Positions 53,990-63,906 are shown, numbered from the stretch's first letter. The stretch: 64,000 nt of DNA from an uncultured delta proteobacterium (GCA_903875445.1 CAIQWD010000072.1:124001-188000), one strand, 5' to 3'. Notes: generated from the letters alone by a model not told the origin. Numbers and translations are program-made.

Positions 53990-54877
53990 ATGATGCCTCC
54001 TTTTTTCGGCCGGAAACCCTCCCTGGCCTCCCTAGCCCTGATCCTTGCCATGTTCCTCTGGGCCAGCTCCTTTATCGCCCTGAAATACGCCTTTCGCACC
54101 TATGATCCCCTCGTGGTAATCTTCGGTCGTATGCTTGTTGCCAGCATCTGTTTTCTGATCGTCGCCAACCGCGTTACCAAGGCGTTCCAATACCGTTCCG
54201 GGGATTACAAATTGCTCCTCTTTATGGCCCTGTCCGAGCCTTGCCTGTACTTCCTCTTTGAAGCCAAGGCCGTAGAAAACACTACCGCCTCCCAAGCCGG
54301 CATGATCACCGCCATGCTGCCGATTCTGGTAATGATTGCCGCCGCACTCATCCTCAAGGAACGGATCGGCGGCAGATCATGGCTTGGCGCGGTAACCGCC
54401 GTCGGCGGGGTTTGCTGGCTTACCTTGTTGAGCGTTCCGACCGATGAAGCCCCCAACCCGCTGCTCGGCAATTTTCTCGAATTTTTGGCAATGCTCTGCG
54501 CCGCCGGATATACCATCGCCTTGAAGGCCCTGACTAAAAGTTACACTCCTTTTTTTCTCACCGCCCTGCAGGCCGTTACCGGCTGCTTCTTTTATTTTCC
54601 ACTGCTTTTCTTGCCGTCAACCAAACTCCCGAAAGCCTTCCACCCGGCACCGGGATTTGCCATCGTCTATCTGGGCGCGGTTATCACTTTAGGCGCCTAT
54701 GGCCTCTATAATTATGGTCTGAAACATGTTCCCGCCAACAAAGCCGCCTCCTTTGTCAACCTGATCCCGATTTTTTCGGTGTTCTTGGGTTGGCTGCTCC
54801 TCGGAGAAACCTTGAGTCTTGGCCAAACTGCCGCCGGAGTCGTCATTATGGGAGGCGTGTACCTTACCCAAAGATAA
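53990..54877 (+). CDS. EamA/DMT-family transporter
   Basis: The protein has ten hydrophobic helices in two EamA repeats, the drug/metabolite exporter fold. The first repeat includes ILAMFLWASSFIALKYAF and a conserved Glu after AALILKERIGG. The second repeat ends SVFLGWLLLGETLSLGQ with its Glu. The ATG at 53990 is preferred, because an in-frame ATG at 53942 lies in the loop of a terminator-like hairpin. No convincing ribosome-binding site is seen for either. Length from 53990 is 295 residues. The substrate cannot be inferred. Confidence 0.9.
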   Translation: MMPPFFGRKPSLASLALILAMFLWASSFIALKYAFRTYDPLVVIFGRMLVASICFLIVANRVTKAFQYRSGDYKLLLFMALSEPCLYFLFEAKAVENTTASQAGMITAMLPILVMIAAALILKERIGGRSWLGAVTAVGGVCWLTLLSVPTDEAPNPLLGNFLEFLAMLCAAGYTIALKALTKSYTPFFLTALQAVTGCFFYFPLLFLPSTKLPKAFHPAPGFAIVYLGAVITLGAYGLYNYGLKHVPANKAASFVNLIPIFSVFLGWLLLGETLSLGQTAAGVVIMGGVYLTQR

Positions 54878-55239
54878 CGAAGTCCGTGAGGGGCATGTTG
54901 CATCGCAACATGTAAACACCCTTTACACCTCTTTCATTTCCAAAATAGAGACAGAAAAAGGCCGAAGTTGCTGAAAAAATGATTGACAATTAGAGCGTTC
55001 CGGTTCATCATCACGATGCGACTGAGCGCTTGCTCATATGATTGCCAAGGATTTTTTGCCGCTATGCGAAACCTCTTTGTAAACCGAGAAAAATATCGAC
55101 TGAGCGCTCGAACGCTTACCAAAAGCTTAAAATTTCCATTGCTGCAACCGCCAATTCGGGACCGCCTTGAATGCTTTTGTTTGGGGCCGTTTTTTGTAGA
55201 AGCGAAGTTCTAAGACATCTTTTTCAGAAGGAGGAGCGT
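54878..55239 (+). promoter_or_regulatory. 362-base leader region with direct repeats before the polytopic membrane protein
   Basis: A hairpin CATGTTGC/GCAACATG lies soon after the EamA stop (about 54894-54912) but lacks a U-tract. TTGACA (54983-54988) and CATCAT (55006-55011) 17 bases apart may be a promoter. The 12-mer CGACTGAGCGCT occurs twice, at 55019-55030 and 55096-55107. Such a long leader suggests regulation. A 76-codon frame here (54983-55213) has no coding character that I trust. Confidence 0.4.
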
Positions 55240-56553
55240 ATGGCCGCAGGAGAGTTAAAGCCCCGGTGGGGACAACCCCTTACCGGGATCATTTCGTCTA
55301 TTGCCTTTTTTGGCATTGCCTTGATACTTTGGTATATCTTGAGCGATCCGAGGGGACCTATTCACTCCTTCCCCTACCCCTTTGTGCTCTATCTTGCCAT
55401 GATGATCCTCGTCGGACTGTGGCAACACATGTTTCTCGGTGACTGGCCCTTCCAAGATCTTCCGCAACCTGCCAGAGGAATAATTGAGACCTTTGTCAAT
55501 CTCGCCCTCGTCTGGCTGGTCATCCATGTAATCTTTTACCGCGTCTTAGGGCTTGGCTTTAATTTTCTCAGTCAGAGTAACCTTGAGGACTTAGCGAGTG
55601 GCGGTTCGTACATTGCCCAGTTTAAGGATGCGGCCGGAGCCATGGTAACTTGCGGCAGGGAGCTCTCCCTTGAAAAGCTGGTTGCCGGCGCAGCAAGGTA
55701 TGGTGAACGTGCAGTGGTCTGTTTTGTACTCATCGGATTCTTCAGTTACCCGTTCGTTACCATCCTCTTTGGTAAATGGCCGGTCCGTCCCAGCGATCTG
55801 AAACAGCCGATGGCCGGACTCGCAGAATTCGGTTGGTGCTCAATGTGGACCATGTTTTTCTACGTAGTTCTCATCGTTCCTTTCTTTGGAATGCTTTACG
55901 GCAAAATGTTCGGCACCTCCTACGGCATGAACTTTCCCTGGTGGACGTCAATCGCCGGGACTCCACATGTTCACTGGGTATTCGGCTGGTGGGAATGGAT
56001 GATCGTTGTTCTTTTCATGACCCCCAACGTCTGGCGGATGAAACCTTGGTCGGCCATTAAACTCGCCCAACCATTGAAAGGCTTGGTGTCCTTCCTATGT
56101 ATTGTCGTTCTCGGTTATCTCCTTGGCTCGGCATGCGTCAAGTTTGCCCCCCTCTGGCTTCCTGACATGACCGAGGCCCTGAAGGCCAACGCCAACGATA
56201 GCATGGCTCGCTTTCTGTGGTACCACGCAGCCGAAATAGCCGGTTTCACTCTCTTCCCCTTCCTTGCCTGGCATCACTATTTCGACGATATGGTGCCGAT
56301 GCCGGATGTCGATTCCTGGTCGGCCTTCTGGTATAGAACCGCCGGGATCGGTGTTCTCTGTGTCATCAACTATATCTTCTTCTATTATATCAACTTCGGT
56401 CATTGGGGCCTTGGCAACCATCATATGGAGCATAGCGTGGCCGATAGGGTGCTGCATGGCGAATCCCTTATTTGGAATTTTTGGTGGATTATTCCATTGC
56501 TTTGGAATGAATGGTTCTTCCACAAATGGCCGTTTTATTCCCATGAACATTAA
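55240..56553 (+). CDS. Unrecognised polytopic membrane protein with internal W-x-x-L-x-Q-P repeats
   Basis: I do not recognise this 437-residue family. It has about ten hydrophobic helices and is rich in Trp, Phe and His. A cytosolic-loop-like motif recurs: PRWGQPLTGIISS (8-20), WPFQDLPQPARGIIETF (69-85), WPVRPSDLKQPMAGLAEF (180-197) and KPWSAIKLAQPLKGLVSF (268-285). Each repeat joins two helices, so the protein seems built from a repeated unit. The C-terminal third has His clusters (WHHYFDD, GHWGLGNHHMEH), possible metal or haem ligands. The ATG at 55240 follows AGGAGGAG, a strong site. A bidirectional terminator follows the stop. Confidence 0.85.
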   Translation: MAAGELKPRWGQPLTGIISSIAFFGIALILWYILSDPRGPIHSFPYPFVLYLAMMILVGLWQHMFLGDWPFQDLPQPARGIIETFVNLALVWLVIHVIFYRVLGLGFNFLSQSNLEDLASGGSYIAQFKDAAGAMVTCGRELSLEKLVAGAARYGERAVVCFVLIGFFSYPFVTILFGKWPVRPSDLKQPMAGLAEFGWCSMWTMFFYVVLIVPFFGMLYGKMFGTSYGMNFPWWTSIAGTPHVHWVFGWWEWMIVVLFMTPNVWRMKPWSAIKLAQPLKGLVSFLCIVVLGYLLGSACVKFAPLWLPDMTEALKANANDSMARFLWYHAAEIAGFTLFPFLAWHHYFDDMVPMPDVDSWSAFWYRTAGIGVLCVINYIFFYYINFGHWGLGNHHMEHSVADRVLHGESLIWNFWWIIPLLWNEWFFHKWPFYSHEH

Positions 56554-56575
56554 TCTTTGCCGGTAAGGATTAACC

Positions 56576-56616
56576 AAAAAAGGCCATGATCTCGCACGAG
56601 ATCATGGCCTTTTTAT
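56576..56616. terminator. Strong bidirectional terminator
   Basis: A perfect stem (AAAAAAGGCCATGATCTCG at 56576-56594 paired with the arm at 56597-56615, loop of 2) has A on one side and T on the other. It serves the membrane protein gene at 55240 on the plus strand and the sulfatase-fold gene at 56685 on the minus strand. Confidence 0.92.
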
Positions 56617-56684
56617 TTGATTAAAACGTCGGCACAATAGACTTACTGTGCATCATCCATTGTCGCTGCGAGGGCTTCGACCTG

Positions 56685-58490
56685 CTACTGCACCTGCCGG
56701 CTTACCGGTGCGCCTTGGAGAGGTGTCAATGACCGGCCGCCGGAAACATCGGCGGCGACAAGAGGTGCCGGCTGCCTTATGATACCTGCGCCCCGGCTCA
56801 TGATGTTATTATAACTGGCAGTAATTTTTTCGGGAGTCCATGCCTCCCGATTTTTACACACCATCTGCTGACAAATCCGCTCTTCGGTGAGAATATCTAG
56901 GAGAAAGTCCATATAGGCATAGTAATGATCGGGCCAGGCGAGATTTTTGCGCTCCGGGCCGTCATAAAACCAGATATTTTCCTTGTATTCGCCGTTTGCC
57001 GTGAGACTGTAACCAAATTCTTTGTAAACCCGTGGTCCACCATCGAGCGGCGGAAGGTGATCACTGGTCACCAAGATGAGGCCTTTCGGATCAAGCGCTC
57101 GTAGCTTTTGCAGATAATCGACAAGGGCTCCGGCACGGTAATAGAATTGATTAATAGCCAAATCGGTCTGGGATTTTTTATCAACTCCGACAATTTCTAC
57201 CTTCGGTGGAAAACGTTTAAAATCGGTATCATGCGGTAAATGGCCATAGACACCCAACACATAGTTGAGAAAAGGTCGCCCCTCGGCTATGACCTTTTCA
57301 ATATAGGCGAGGTTTTGACTAAAAAGATCGCCGTCAAAGATGTAATTTTCACTATCCTCATGTTTCAAATATGTTGGCCTCTGGCCGGCAAAGACCGTCG
57401 GAAAATTGATCTCTTCAAAACCGAGTGAGTGATAAGCCTTCTCCGAATTGAAGAAATCCGGCTTGTACGATTGGGTGGCAATGGTCCGGTATCCGACCTC
57501 GGCCAGCATATTGGGCAGACAAGGTGTCTTGGCCCCGTCAAGCATGTTGAATTCCGCCGAGGTGTAGAGTTCGAGGGCCGGTACACCGCAGAGAATTTCA
57601 AATTCAGCCTGGGCCGTACCGCCCCCGAAGACCGGCGATGTAGCCACATGCATCTTCTTCCGTAAAGCCTGAAACTGCGGCGGAGCAGGTGGGGTAACGA
57701 ATTTCAGACCCTTGAACCGTTCCGGATCGAGAAAGGATTCGAGAACGATGATATGAATGTTGCGGCTGTCCTGCAAGGTGCTTTTCAAGAGGGCCGGATC
57801 CCGGTCGGGATCGTCGATCATCGGCAACAGAACCAGCTCGTCCATGGCCTTGTGTTTGGCTGCCGCAAAGAGCATGAGGGAGGTCGCTCGACCCATGAGG
57901 GCTACCGTCCAGCGATCGGACCATGGCACAATGTTCACCCCTTGGCTATCGGCCATCTTGAGAAACTGCGTCGGGGCGTTAAAGGCCATGATCGGCGGGG
58001 CTGCAGCCACGACAATCAGCACAAGCGGCAACAGCAGATCCCGCGGGCGGCGCTTGAGAAGCATCAGCAATGCCAGCACCCAGGTACCGAACGTTACCCA
58101 GAACACCACCTGCACCCAGGTGGGAGACACGATAAGGCCCTCGGGCAAAAGCAGCAGATCATCCAATTTGGCGATACTGTGCATGAAGGTATAGTAAAGA
58201 TCCATGCCCAGATAGATAACAATGATCGGGGCGGCCGCCACCGGAATCCGCCAAAGGGTCGGTCGCATAAGGTACAGTAAGGCGGCAAAAGCAACTAAGA
58301 CAAAAGGAAGCTCATAGCGAAAAGCGAGCATATATTCATCGATGCCGCCGATCAGACCAAAGGACAAGGAAATAGTCAGGACGACCGCAGCAATAAAAAA
58401 AAATGGGGCTGTTGCTCGCCATACCTGATGGCGGCTTATGCCTGTTTTTCGGGGAAAACTGCGGGAAGGTTGGGGAAAAGCGATTGGCAT
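56685..58490 (-). CDS. LtaS-like sulfatase-fold membrane enzyme
   Basis: Five transmembrane helices (residues about 25-180) precede an extracytoplasmic alkaline-phosphatase-type domain, the layout of lipoteichoic acid synthases and phosphoglycerol transferases. Motifs are VLESFLDPERF, FGGGTAQAEFEILCGVP (probable nucleophile Thr), YVLGVYGHLPHD and LVTSDHLPPLDGG (metal ligands). In Gram-negatives relatives modify glucans or lipids with phosphoglycerol or phosphoethanolamine. The start is uncertain: ATG 58490 gives the clean five-helix form (601 residues), while ATG 58598 would add 36. The C-terminal 40 residues after the domain are unassigned. Confidence 0.88.
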   Translation of the reverse strand: MPIAFPQPSRSFPRKTGISRHQVWRATAPFFFIAAVVLTISLSFGLIGGIDEYMLAFRYELPFVLVAFAALLYLMRPTLWRIPVAAAPIIVIYLGMDLYYTFMHSIAKLDDLLLLPEGLIVSPTWVQVVFWVTFGTWVLALLMLLKRRPRDLLLPLVLIVVAAAPPIMAFNAPTQFLKMADSQGVNIVPWSDRWTVALMGRATSLMLFAAAKHKAMDELVLLPMIDDPDRDPALLKSTLQDSRNIHIIVLESFLDPERFKGLKFVTPPAPPQFQALRKKMHVATSPVFGGGTAQAEFEILCGVPALELYTSAEFNMLDGAKTPCLPNMLAEVGYRTIATQSYKPDFFNSEKAYHSLGFEEINFPTVFAGQRPTYLKHEDSENYIFDGDLFSQNLAYIEKVIAEGRPFLNYVLGVYGHLPHDTDFKRFPPKVEIVGVDKKSQTDLAINQFYYRAGALVDYLQKLRALDPKGLILVTSDHLPPLDGGPRVYKEFGYSLTANGEYKENIWFYDGPERKNLAWPDHYYAYMDFLLDILTEERICQQMVCKNREAWTPEKITASYNNIMSRGAGIIRQPAPLVAADVSGGRSLTPLQGAPVSRQVQ

Positions 58491-58705
58491 GGAGTTTTTT
58501 AATGTTGACGGGCAGCCTGAGAGTGTCGTAAGGAAGAATGCAAGGACACACTTAAGCGGATAAACGGACAACCTTTCCTCTTCGTCATTTGCAGACATGT
58601 AAGATACCCTATTTACACTGCTACAGCAAGATGTATCAAAAGTGATCCTCGGCACCCAAGCCTGACTCGGTGTCTGCATGAAAAATCTTCTATCGGGAGG
58701 TTCAA

Positions 58706-59464
58706 ATGAAATTTCGTCTTTCAGTCGTGACTGCGCTCTTTACCATGTTTCTCGCGGCTAATACCTGCTTTGCCCTGAGCGGAGGCCAAAGAACCATTGA
58801 AATGCTGGTGCGGGGTGGCCCCGAATCGCAGCGTGAAGCAGCCCAAAACATTTGTAATGGCATGGACCGTAACCCCGAGGTGCTGGACGTGGTTGCCGAG
58901 GTATTGCTGCAAACTTACCAGCGACCGGGATTTATCGAGGCGGATGCCACCGCCTGGCTGTGCAAAGCCCTGGGATCGTCCGGCAACGTGCGCTACAAAG
59001 GAGTGCTGCAACAGATCACCGACAAAGCCTCGGACAGAAAAGTCCGGAAATACGCGGAACAGTCGCTCGGCATGCTTGGCCAAGGTGCTGCTCCACCCTA
59101 TACTGCCGGCACGGTAGACCTGGCGAAACTGCGAGAAGGCTCTATAAATTCCCAGGAACAACCGAAGACAAGTGTACAAACAGGCCAGCCCTCCTCTGGA
59201 ACCGCGGGCAATGCCACTTTCGACCGGATCAGCAACGGCATGAGTATGGAGGAGGTCTTCGCCCTCCTCGGCCAGCCCACCGCAACCACCTCGCGCATCA
59301 CCGGAAAGGCCTGGGCACCCTTCTACTACGGAGGCGACACGACCCGCATGTTTGCCCTCTACAAGGGCAAAGGGCGGATCATTTTTTCCAACGCCTCGCG
59401 GTATACTCCGGTCTGGCGGGTCATCGAAGTCGTCAGCGACCCAGCGGAAAGCGGATATCCTTGA
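58706..59464 (+). CDS. Periplasmic HEAT-like / BamE-like protein
   Basis: A signal peptide (residues 1-23, ending NTCFALS) is followed by a helical HEAT-like region (about 25-125) with CNGMDRNPEVLDVVAEVLLQ and ADATAWLCKALG. A Ser/Gln/Thr linker leads to a C-terminal BamE/SmpA-like domain (about 170-250): FDRISNGMSMEEVFALLGQP, then WRVIEVVSDP. GGGAGG lies before the ATG at 58706. Length is 252 residues. It lies upstream of the two-component genes with a gap of about 70 bases, so it may be their first co-transcribed gene. Its function is not known. Confidence 0.75.
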   Translation: MKFRLSVVTALFTMFLAANTCFALSGGQRTIEMLVRGGPESQREAAQNICNGMDRNPEVLDVVAEVLLQTYQRPGFIEADATAWLCKALGSSGNVRYKGVLQQITDKASDRKVRKYAEQSLGMLGQGAAPPYTAGTVDLAKLREGSINSQEQPKTSVQTGQPSSGTAGNATFDRISNGMSMEEVFALLGQPTATTSRITGKAWAPFYYGGDTTRMFALYKGKGRIIFSNASRYTPVWRVIEVVSDPAESGYP

Positions 59465-59532
59465 TATAACAGACAACGCTGCGGGGCTGAGGACAACGTC
59501 GGAAATGGAGCGAATATTGCTATGTGTGGCTT

Positions 59533-62181
59533 ATGAATATAACCAAGCACAGCTCAAGAAAGGTCCTTCTCTTCACCCTCCTCCTGATCTTACTTGCTCC
59601 GCACCCCGGTAGTGGCGAAAGGACAAAGAAGAGCGTTCTCTACCTGAACTCCTATCATCACGGCTATCAGTGGTCGGATTCGATACACGACGGCATCCGT
59701 GATACGCTGAATAGCAGTCCCTATAAAATCGACCTGCAGGTCGAGTATCTGGATGCAAAAAGATACAATACACCCGAGGTCATCCAGGGTTTATTGGAAG
59801 TTTTTCTCAAAAAATACACAGGCGAGCATTTCGATGTAGTTATCGTCTCGGATGATGATGCCTTCAATTTCGCCCTCAACACCCGTCCTCAGCTTTTTCC
59901 CGGGGTACCGATCGTTTTTTGCGGAGTCAATGACCTGCGGGAAGAACAACTGGCAATAGGGAACCTGACCGGTGTTGTTGAGAATTTCGATCTCTTGGGA
60001 ACCATCGATGTGGTTCTCAAGCTCCATCCGAAGAAGCGCCGAATGGTTGTCATCGGCGACGATTCCACCGCCGGACGGGCTATTAAAAAGCAGATCGAGG
60101 CCCTGGTCCCTCGCTACCGGGATCGACTGCAGGTGGATTACTGGGTGCAGATCGATCTCGCCGAGGCGCAACGCCGGGTAGAAAAGCTGCCGGATGACAC
60201 CTTCCTCTTTTTTAGCCCTTATTATCAAATAATCGACAACCACACCTACACTGCCGAAGAGGTGATGCGTGCCCTTTACAATCATTCGAGCGTCCCCATC
60301 TATACCTGCTGGGAATTCCTCCTCGGCCATGGGGCGGTGGGTGGCAGCATGCTGTCCGGTTCAAAACACGGCCAGGTCGCGGCAGAAATGGCCCTCAGTA
60401 TTCTCGGCGGCACTCCCGCCGACTCCATTCCGGTGATCCGTGAACCGGCCGGCACCTATCTCTTTGATTACCTGGTAATGCGTCATCTCGATATCTCCGA
60501 GAGCCTGCTGCCCAAAGGCAGCACCCTGATCAATGCCCCCAAGGCCTTTTACGAACTCCCGAAAGAACTCTTCTGGACCATCATTATCAGCCTGTTTCTG
60601 TTGCTGGTGACTCTGATTTCGCTGATCTTCACCATGCTCGGTCGCAAGCGGGTAGAGCGTACCATCAAGGATCAGCTGTCCTTCCAGGAAACCCTGATGG
60701 ACACCAACCCGCAACTCGTCTCCTGGAAGGATTTGAACCTCAAATATCTGGGAGCGAACCGCACATTCGCCACCTTTTTTGGCTTAAGCGATCCCAGCGA
60801 AGTCATATCGAAATCGATAAGTGATGTCATCGGCGACCAGGAATATGTCGAATGGTCGCAGAGTGCCGACGTCGCGGTTATCAACAACCGGGAGGCCTTC
60901 CGCAAAGTTCGCAAGAAACTGACCGACCACAAGGGCAATGTGGCCTGGATCGAGGTCAACAAGGTCCCCCTGCGGGATCAATCCGGCAAGATTGTCGGTA
61001 TCCTCAGTACCGCCGAGAATATCACTCGGGAACTTGATCTGGAAAAACAACTGCTGCAGTCTCAGAAAATGGAGGCAATCGGCACCCTGGCCGGCGGTAT
61101 AGCCCATGATTTCAACAATATCCTCACATCCATCATCAACTCGACCGAGCTTGCCATCGGCGACGTCGACCCGCAGTCGCAGACCGCCAGAGACCTGGAG
61201 AGGGCGCTGAAAGCCGCCCGCCGCGGCGGTCGTGTGGTGAAACAGATCCTGGCCTTCAGCAAACCTTCCCAGGAAGGATTTCGTCCGACTAATCTCACCG
61301 CCGTCATCACTGAAGTTGTCGGCCTCATGGACATCTCCCTTCCCGGAAATATTGAAATGCGCTCCTATATCTCGCCGAACATCGGCTGCATTCTCGCCGA
61401 TCCTACCCAGATCTATCAGGTGGTGATGAATCTCTGCACCAATGCCTTCCATGCCCTGCGGGAGGGAGGAGGCACCCTGCATCTCCGTCTGGAAGACACA
61501 AACCTACCTGAGGAGGAAGCTAAGCCGCTCAACCTCGAGGCCGGGGCATATATTCAACTGACAGTTGCCGACAACGGGCCGGGCATTGCCCCGTCCATCC
61601 TCGACAAGATCTTCGATCCCTTTTTCTCAACCAAGGACAAGACGGAAGGAACCGGTCTCGGCCTGAGCGTCGTGCACGGCATCGTCAAGGCCCATCAGGG
61701 AGGACTCCGGGTCGATAGCCTTGCGGGACAGGAAACCGCCTTCCGGCTCTTTTTCCCGAAAATCTCGGCGACCGATGAAAGCCCGGAACAGGAAAGGAGT
61801 TTCTTCGGCAGCCGAAGCGGCAGTATCCTCTTCGTCGAAGACGATGAAGACCAGCTCAACACCACCCCGCGCATCCTGGAAAATGTCGGTTACTCGGTCA
61901 CCGCCTTAGGCCTGCCCGAGGAGGCTCTCGACCTGGTCATAGCCGACCCCGACCGCTTCGAGCTGCTGATTACCGATTACGACATGCCGGTGATCAACGG
62001 CATTGAACTCATCCAGCGTATCCATGCCGTCAACCCCAGACTGCCGTCGATCCTCATTTCCGGCAGAGAGGAGGCAATCAAGGCCGCCCACTCCATCCCC
62101 TCCATCCGCCGCGTCTTCATTAAACCCTACGACACGATCGATCTCACCTTTACCATTAACACCATTCTCGAAGAGGACTAG
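59533..62181 (+). CDS. Hybrid histidine kinase with ABC-substrate-binding-type sensor
   Basis: A signal/anchor (about residues 10-25) leads to a periplasmic domain of the ABC_sub_bind type ([34 protein letters not shown]). A second transmembrane helix lies at about 345-368. Then come a PAS domain (about 385-500), HisKA with [11 protein letters not shown] (His525), N-box [31 protein letters not shown], and a C-terminal receiver with TDYDMP (Asp near 815). The His likely passes phosphate to its own receiver and/or to the regulator that starts 4 bases after the stop. The start is ATG 59533 or GTG 59524. The ligand is unknown. Confidence 0.92.
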   Translation: MNITKHSSRKVLLFTLLLILLAPHPGSGERTKKSVLYLNSYHHGYQWSDSIHDGIRDTLNSSPYKIDLQVEYLDAKRYNTPEVIQGLLEVFLKKYTGEHFDVVIVSDDDAFNFALNTRPQLFPGVPIVFCGVNDLREEQLAIGNLTGVVENFDLLGTIDVVLKLHPKKRRMVVIGDDSTAGRAIKKQIEALVPRYRDRLQVDYWVQIDLAEAQRRVEKLPDDTFLFFSPYYQIIDNHTYTAEEVMRALYNHSSVPIYTCWEFLLGHGAVGGSMLSGSKHGQVAAEMALSILGGTPADSIPVIREPAGTYLFDYLVMRHLDISESLLPKGSTLINAPKAFYELPKELFWTIIISLFLLLVTLISLIFTMLGRKRVERTIKDQLSFQETLMDTNPQLVSWKDLNLKYLGANRTFATFFGLSDPSEVISKSISDVIGDQEYVEWSQSADVAVINNREAFRKVRKKLTDHKGNVAWIEVNKVPLRDQSGKIVGILSTAENITRELDLEKQLLQSQKMEAIGTLAGGIAHDFNNILTSIINSTELAIGDVDPQSQTARDLERALKAARRGGRVVKQILAFSKPSQEGFRPTNLTAVITEVVGLMDISLPGNIEMRSYISPNIGCILADPTQIYQVVMNLCTNAFHALREGGGTLHLRLEDTNLPEEEAKPLNLEAGAYIQLTVADNGPGIAPSILDKIFDPFFSTKDKTEGTGLGLSVVHGIVKAHQGGLRVDSLAGQETAFRLFFPKISATDESPEQERSFFGSRSGSILFVEDDEDQLNTTPRILENVGYSVTALGLPEEALDLVIADPDRFELLITDYDMPVINGIELIQRIHAVNPRLPSILISGREEAIKAAHSIPSIRRVFIKPYDTIDLTFTINTILEED

Positions 62182-62185
62182 CGCC

Positions 62186-63637
62186 ATGGCGACCATTCTC
62201 ATAATCGATGACGACCAGGAGATCTGCGAGACCCTGAGCAGCCTGGGCACCCGGCTGTCGCACCATTGTCTTTCCGCCCATTCCCTGAGTGCCGGCCGCC
62301 AGGCGATTCACCGGAGTCCCTTCGACATTCTCTTTCTCGATGTCCGTCTGCCTGACGGCAACGGCCTCGACCTCTTGCCGGAACTCACGGAGATGGCCGA
62401 TCCGCCGGAAACCATCATCCTCACCGGCAAAGGCGATCCGGACGGTGCCGAACTGGCAATCCAGGGCGGGGCATGGGATTATATTCTCAAGCCTTCAAGC
62501 GTTAGGGAAATTACCCTGACCCTTGGCCGGGCACTCAAATACCGCGAGGAAAAGAAGACCAGGAGCGAGGGGGAAAACCTCAATGTCAGCAGGATCGTGG
62601 GCACGAGCCCACGCATGCATGCCTGTTTCAAATTGATGGCCCAGGCGGCCCGTTCCGACTCAAATCTTCTGATCACCGGCGAGACCGGCACCGGCAAGGA
62701 ACTCTTTGCCAGAACCATCCACGACAACAGCAGTCGCGCCGGCGGCAAATTTGTCTTCGTCGATTGCGCCTCCTTGAGCGAATCCCTCGTTGAATCGACG
62801 CTTTTCGGACATCGAAAGGGAGCCTTTACCGGGGCTCAAGACAGCCGTATCGGCCTCGTCAAACTGGCCGACAACGGCACGCTCTTTCTCGATGAGATCG
62901 GCGAAATGCCCCTCTCCATCCAGAAATCCTTCCTGCGAGTCCTACAGGAACGGACTTTCCGAGCGGTGGGCGACACCGTCGAGCAGACCAGCAACTTCCG
63001 TCTGATCGTTGCAACCAACCGTAATCTCGACGAAATGGTAGAAAACCAAGAGTTTCGCAGCGACCTGCTGTTCCGGATCACCACCATGCGTCTGCCGCTG
63101 CCGCCTCTCCGCCAGCGACCTGAGGATATCCGTGCCCTGGCCGCCTTCAAGACAACGCAACTCTGCCTCCAGTACGGGATGCCTGAGAAGACCATGGATG
63201 AAAATTTTTGCGAGACCCTGGAAAATTATGACTGGCCGGGCAATGTCAGGGAACTTTTCAATATCATCGAGCGTTCCATTATCGCTGCCGGAATGGAAAA
63301 GAACCTGTTTACCATGTATCTTCCCCGGCAACTGCGCATCCAGGTGGCCCAGGAACAAATTAGGAAGATGACTGGTTCACAGGTTCTGTCGAAAAGCACC
63401 GAAGGTGAAGGAGACGAGGATGTCCGAAATATAGGACAGGAAATCTTCCAGGATATTTTTGATCGCCCTCTTCCATCACTCAAGGCCTTCAAAGGGACAT
63501 CGGAAAAGATCTACCTCGGTGAACTTATCCGCCAATGCGCCGGTGATATTTCTCAAGTCCTCAAGATATCACACCTTTCTCGCTCTCACTTCTACGCATT
63601 GCTGAAAAAGCATGACCTTACAATCCAGAGCGAATAA
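62186..63637 (+). CDS. NtrC-family sigma-54-dependent response regulator
   Basis: The receiver (residues 1-120) has IIDDDQE, LFLDVRLPDGNGL (Asp near 51) and YILKPSS. The AAA+ domain (about 135-370) has LITGETGTGKELFA (Walker A), GHRKGAFTGAQ (the GAFTGA loop that contacts sigma-54) and GTLFLDEIGEMP (Walker B). A Fis-type helix-turn-helix ends it (VLKISHLSRSHFYALLKKH). The ATG at 62186 is 4 bases after the kinase stop. Length is 483 residues. The DNA-binding target is probably the dyad at 63722-63752, ahead of a sigma-54 promoter 270 bases downstream. Confidence 0.95.
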   Translation: MATILIIDDDQEICETLSSLGTRLSHHCLSAHSLSAGRQAIHRSPFDILFLDVRLPDGNGLDLLPELTEMADPPETIILTGKGDPDGAELAIQGGAWDYILKPSSVREITLTLGRALKYREEKKTRSEGENLNVSRIVGTSPRMHACFKLMAQAARSDSNLLITGETGTGKELFARTIHDNSSRAGGKFVFVDCASLSESLVESTLFGHRKGAFTGAQDSRIGLVKLADNGTLFLDEIGEMPLSIQKSFLRVLQERTFRAVGDTVEQTSNFRLIVATNRNLDEMVENQEFRSDLLFRITTMRLPLPPLRQRPEDIRALAAFKTTQLCLQYGMPEKTMDENFCETLENYDWPGNVRELFNIIERSIIAAGMEKNLFTMYLPRQLRIQVAQEQIRKMTGSQVLSKSTEGEGDEDVRNIGQEIFQDIFDRPLPSLKAFKGTSEKIYLGELIRQCAGDISQVLKISHLSRSHFYALLKKHDLTIQSE

Positions 63638-63721
63638 GCCGCAAAAAGAGCAATTTTCCAGAAACAGCCTCCGATTACTTATCTCCCATCGCCTGCAAGT
63701 CTGATTTTTTGGACATAAATT

Positions 63722-63752
63722 AATGTTGCCATATCAATACGATAGTAACATT
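63722..63752. promoter_or_regulatory. Candidate upstream activating sequence (dyad)
   Basis: An imperfect dyad has AATGTT (63722-63727) and AACATT (63747-63752) as outer arms, with TATC/GATA inside. It lies about 155-185 bases upstream of a sigma-54 promoter, the usual enhancer distance for an NtrC-type regulator such as the one ending at 63637. Confidence 0.4.
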
Positions 63753-63865
63753 TATGAAATGTATTCAACCTTTCCTGTCTCTTTTGCCGATCCTCACCTC
63801 CGTGCATTGTCCGTTTTTTCAGACCGGTCCCGGCCAAATGCCGCCAGCCCTTCTTGTGAATATCA

Positions 63866-63878
63866 TAACGTTTTGATA
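63866..63878 (-). promoter_or_regulatory. Candidate IHF site
   Basis: The minus strand reads TATCAAAACGTTA, a full match to the IHF consensus WATCARNNNNTTR. It lies between the dyad at 63722 and the sigma-54 promoter at 63907, where a DNA bend would bring the enhancer to the polymerase. It sits in a wider AT-rich palindromic stretch (63860-63879). Confidence 0.45.
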
Positions 63879-63906
63879 TAAATATATTTTTTTTGCATAT
63901 TTCCAG

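Noticed and set aside
54983-55213. A 76-codon frame in the leader before the membrane protein at 55240
   Set aside because: No ribosome-binding site, mixed composition and overlap with the repeat elements; better read as leader.
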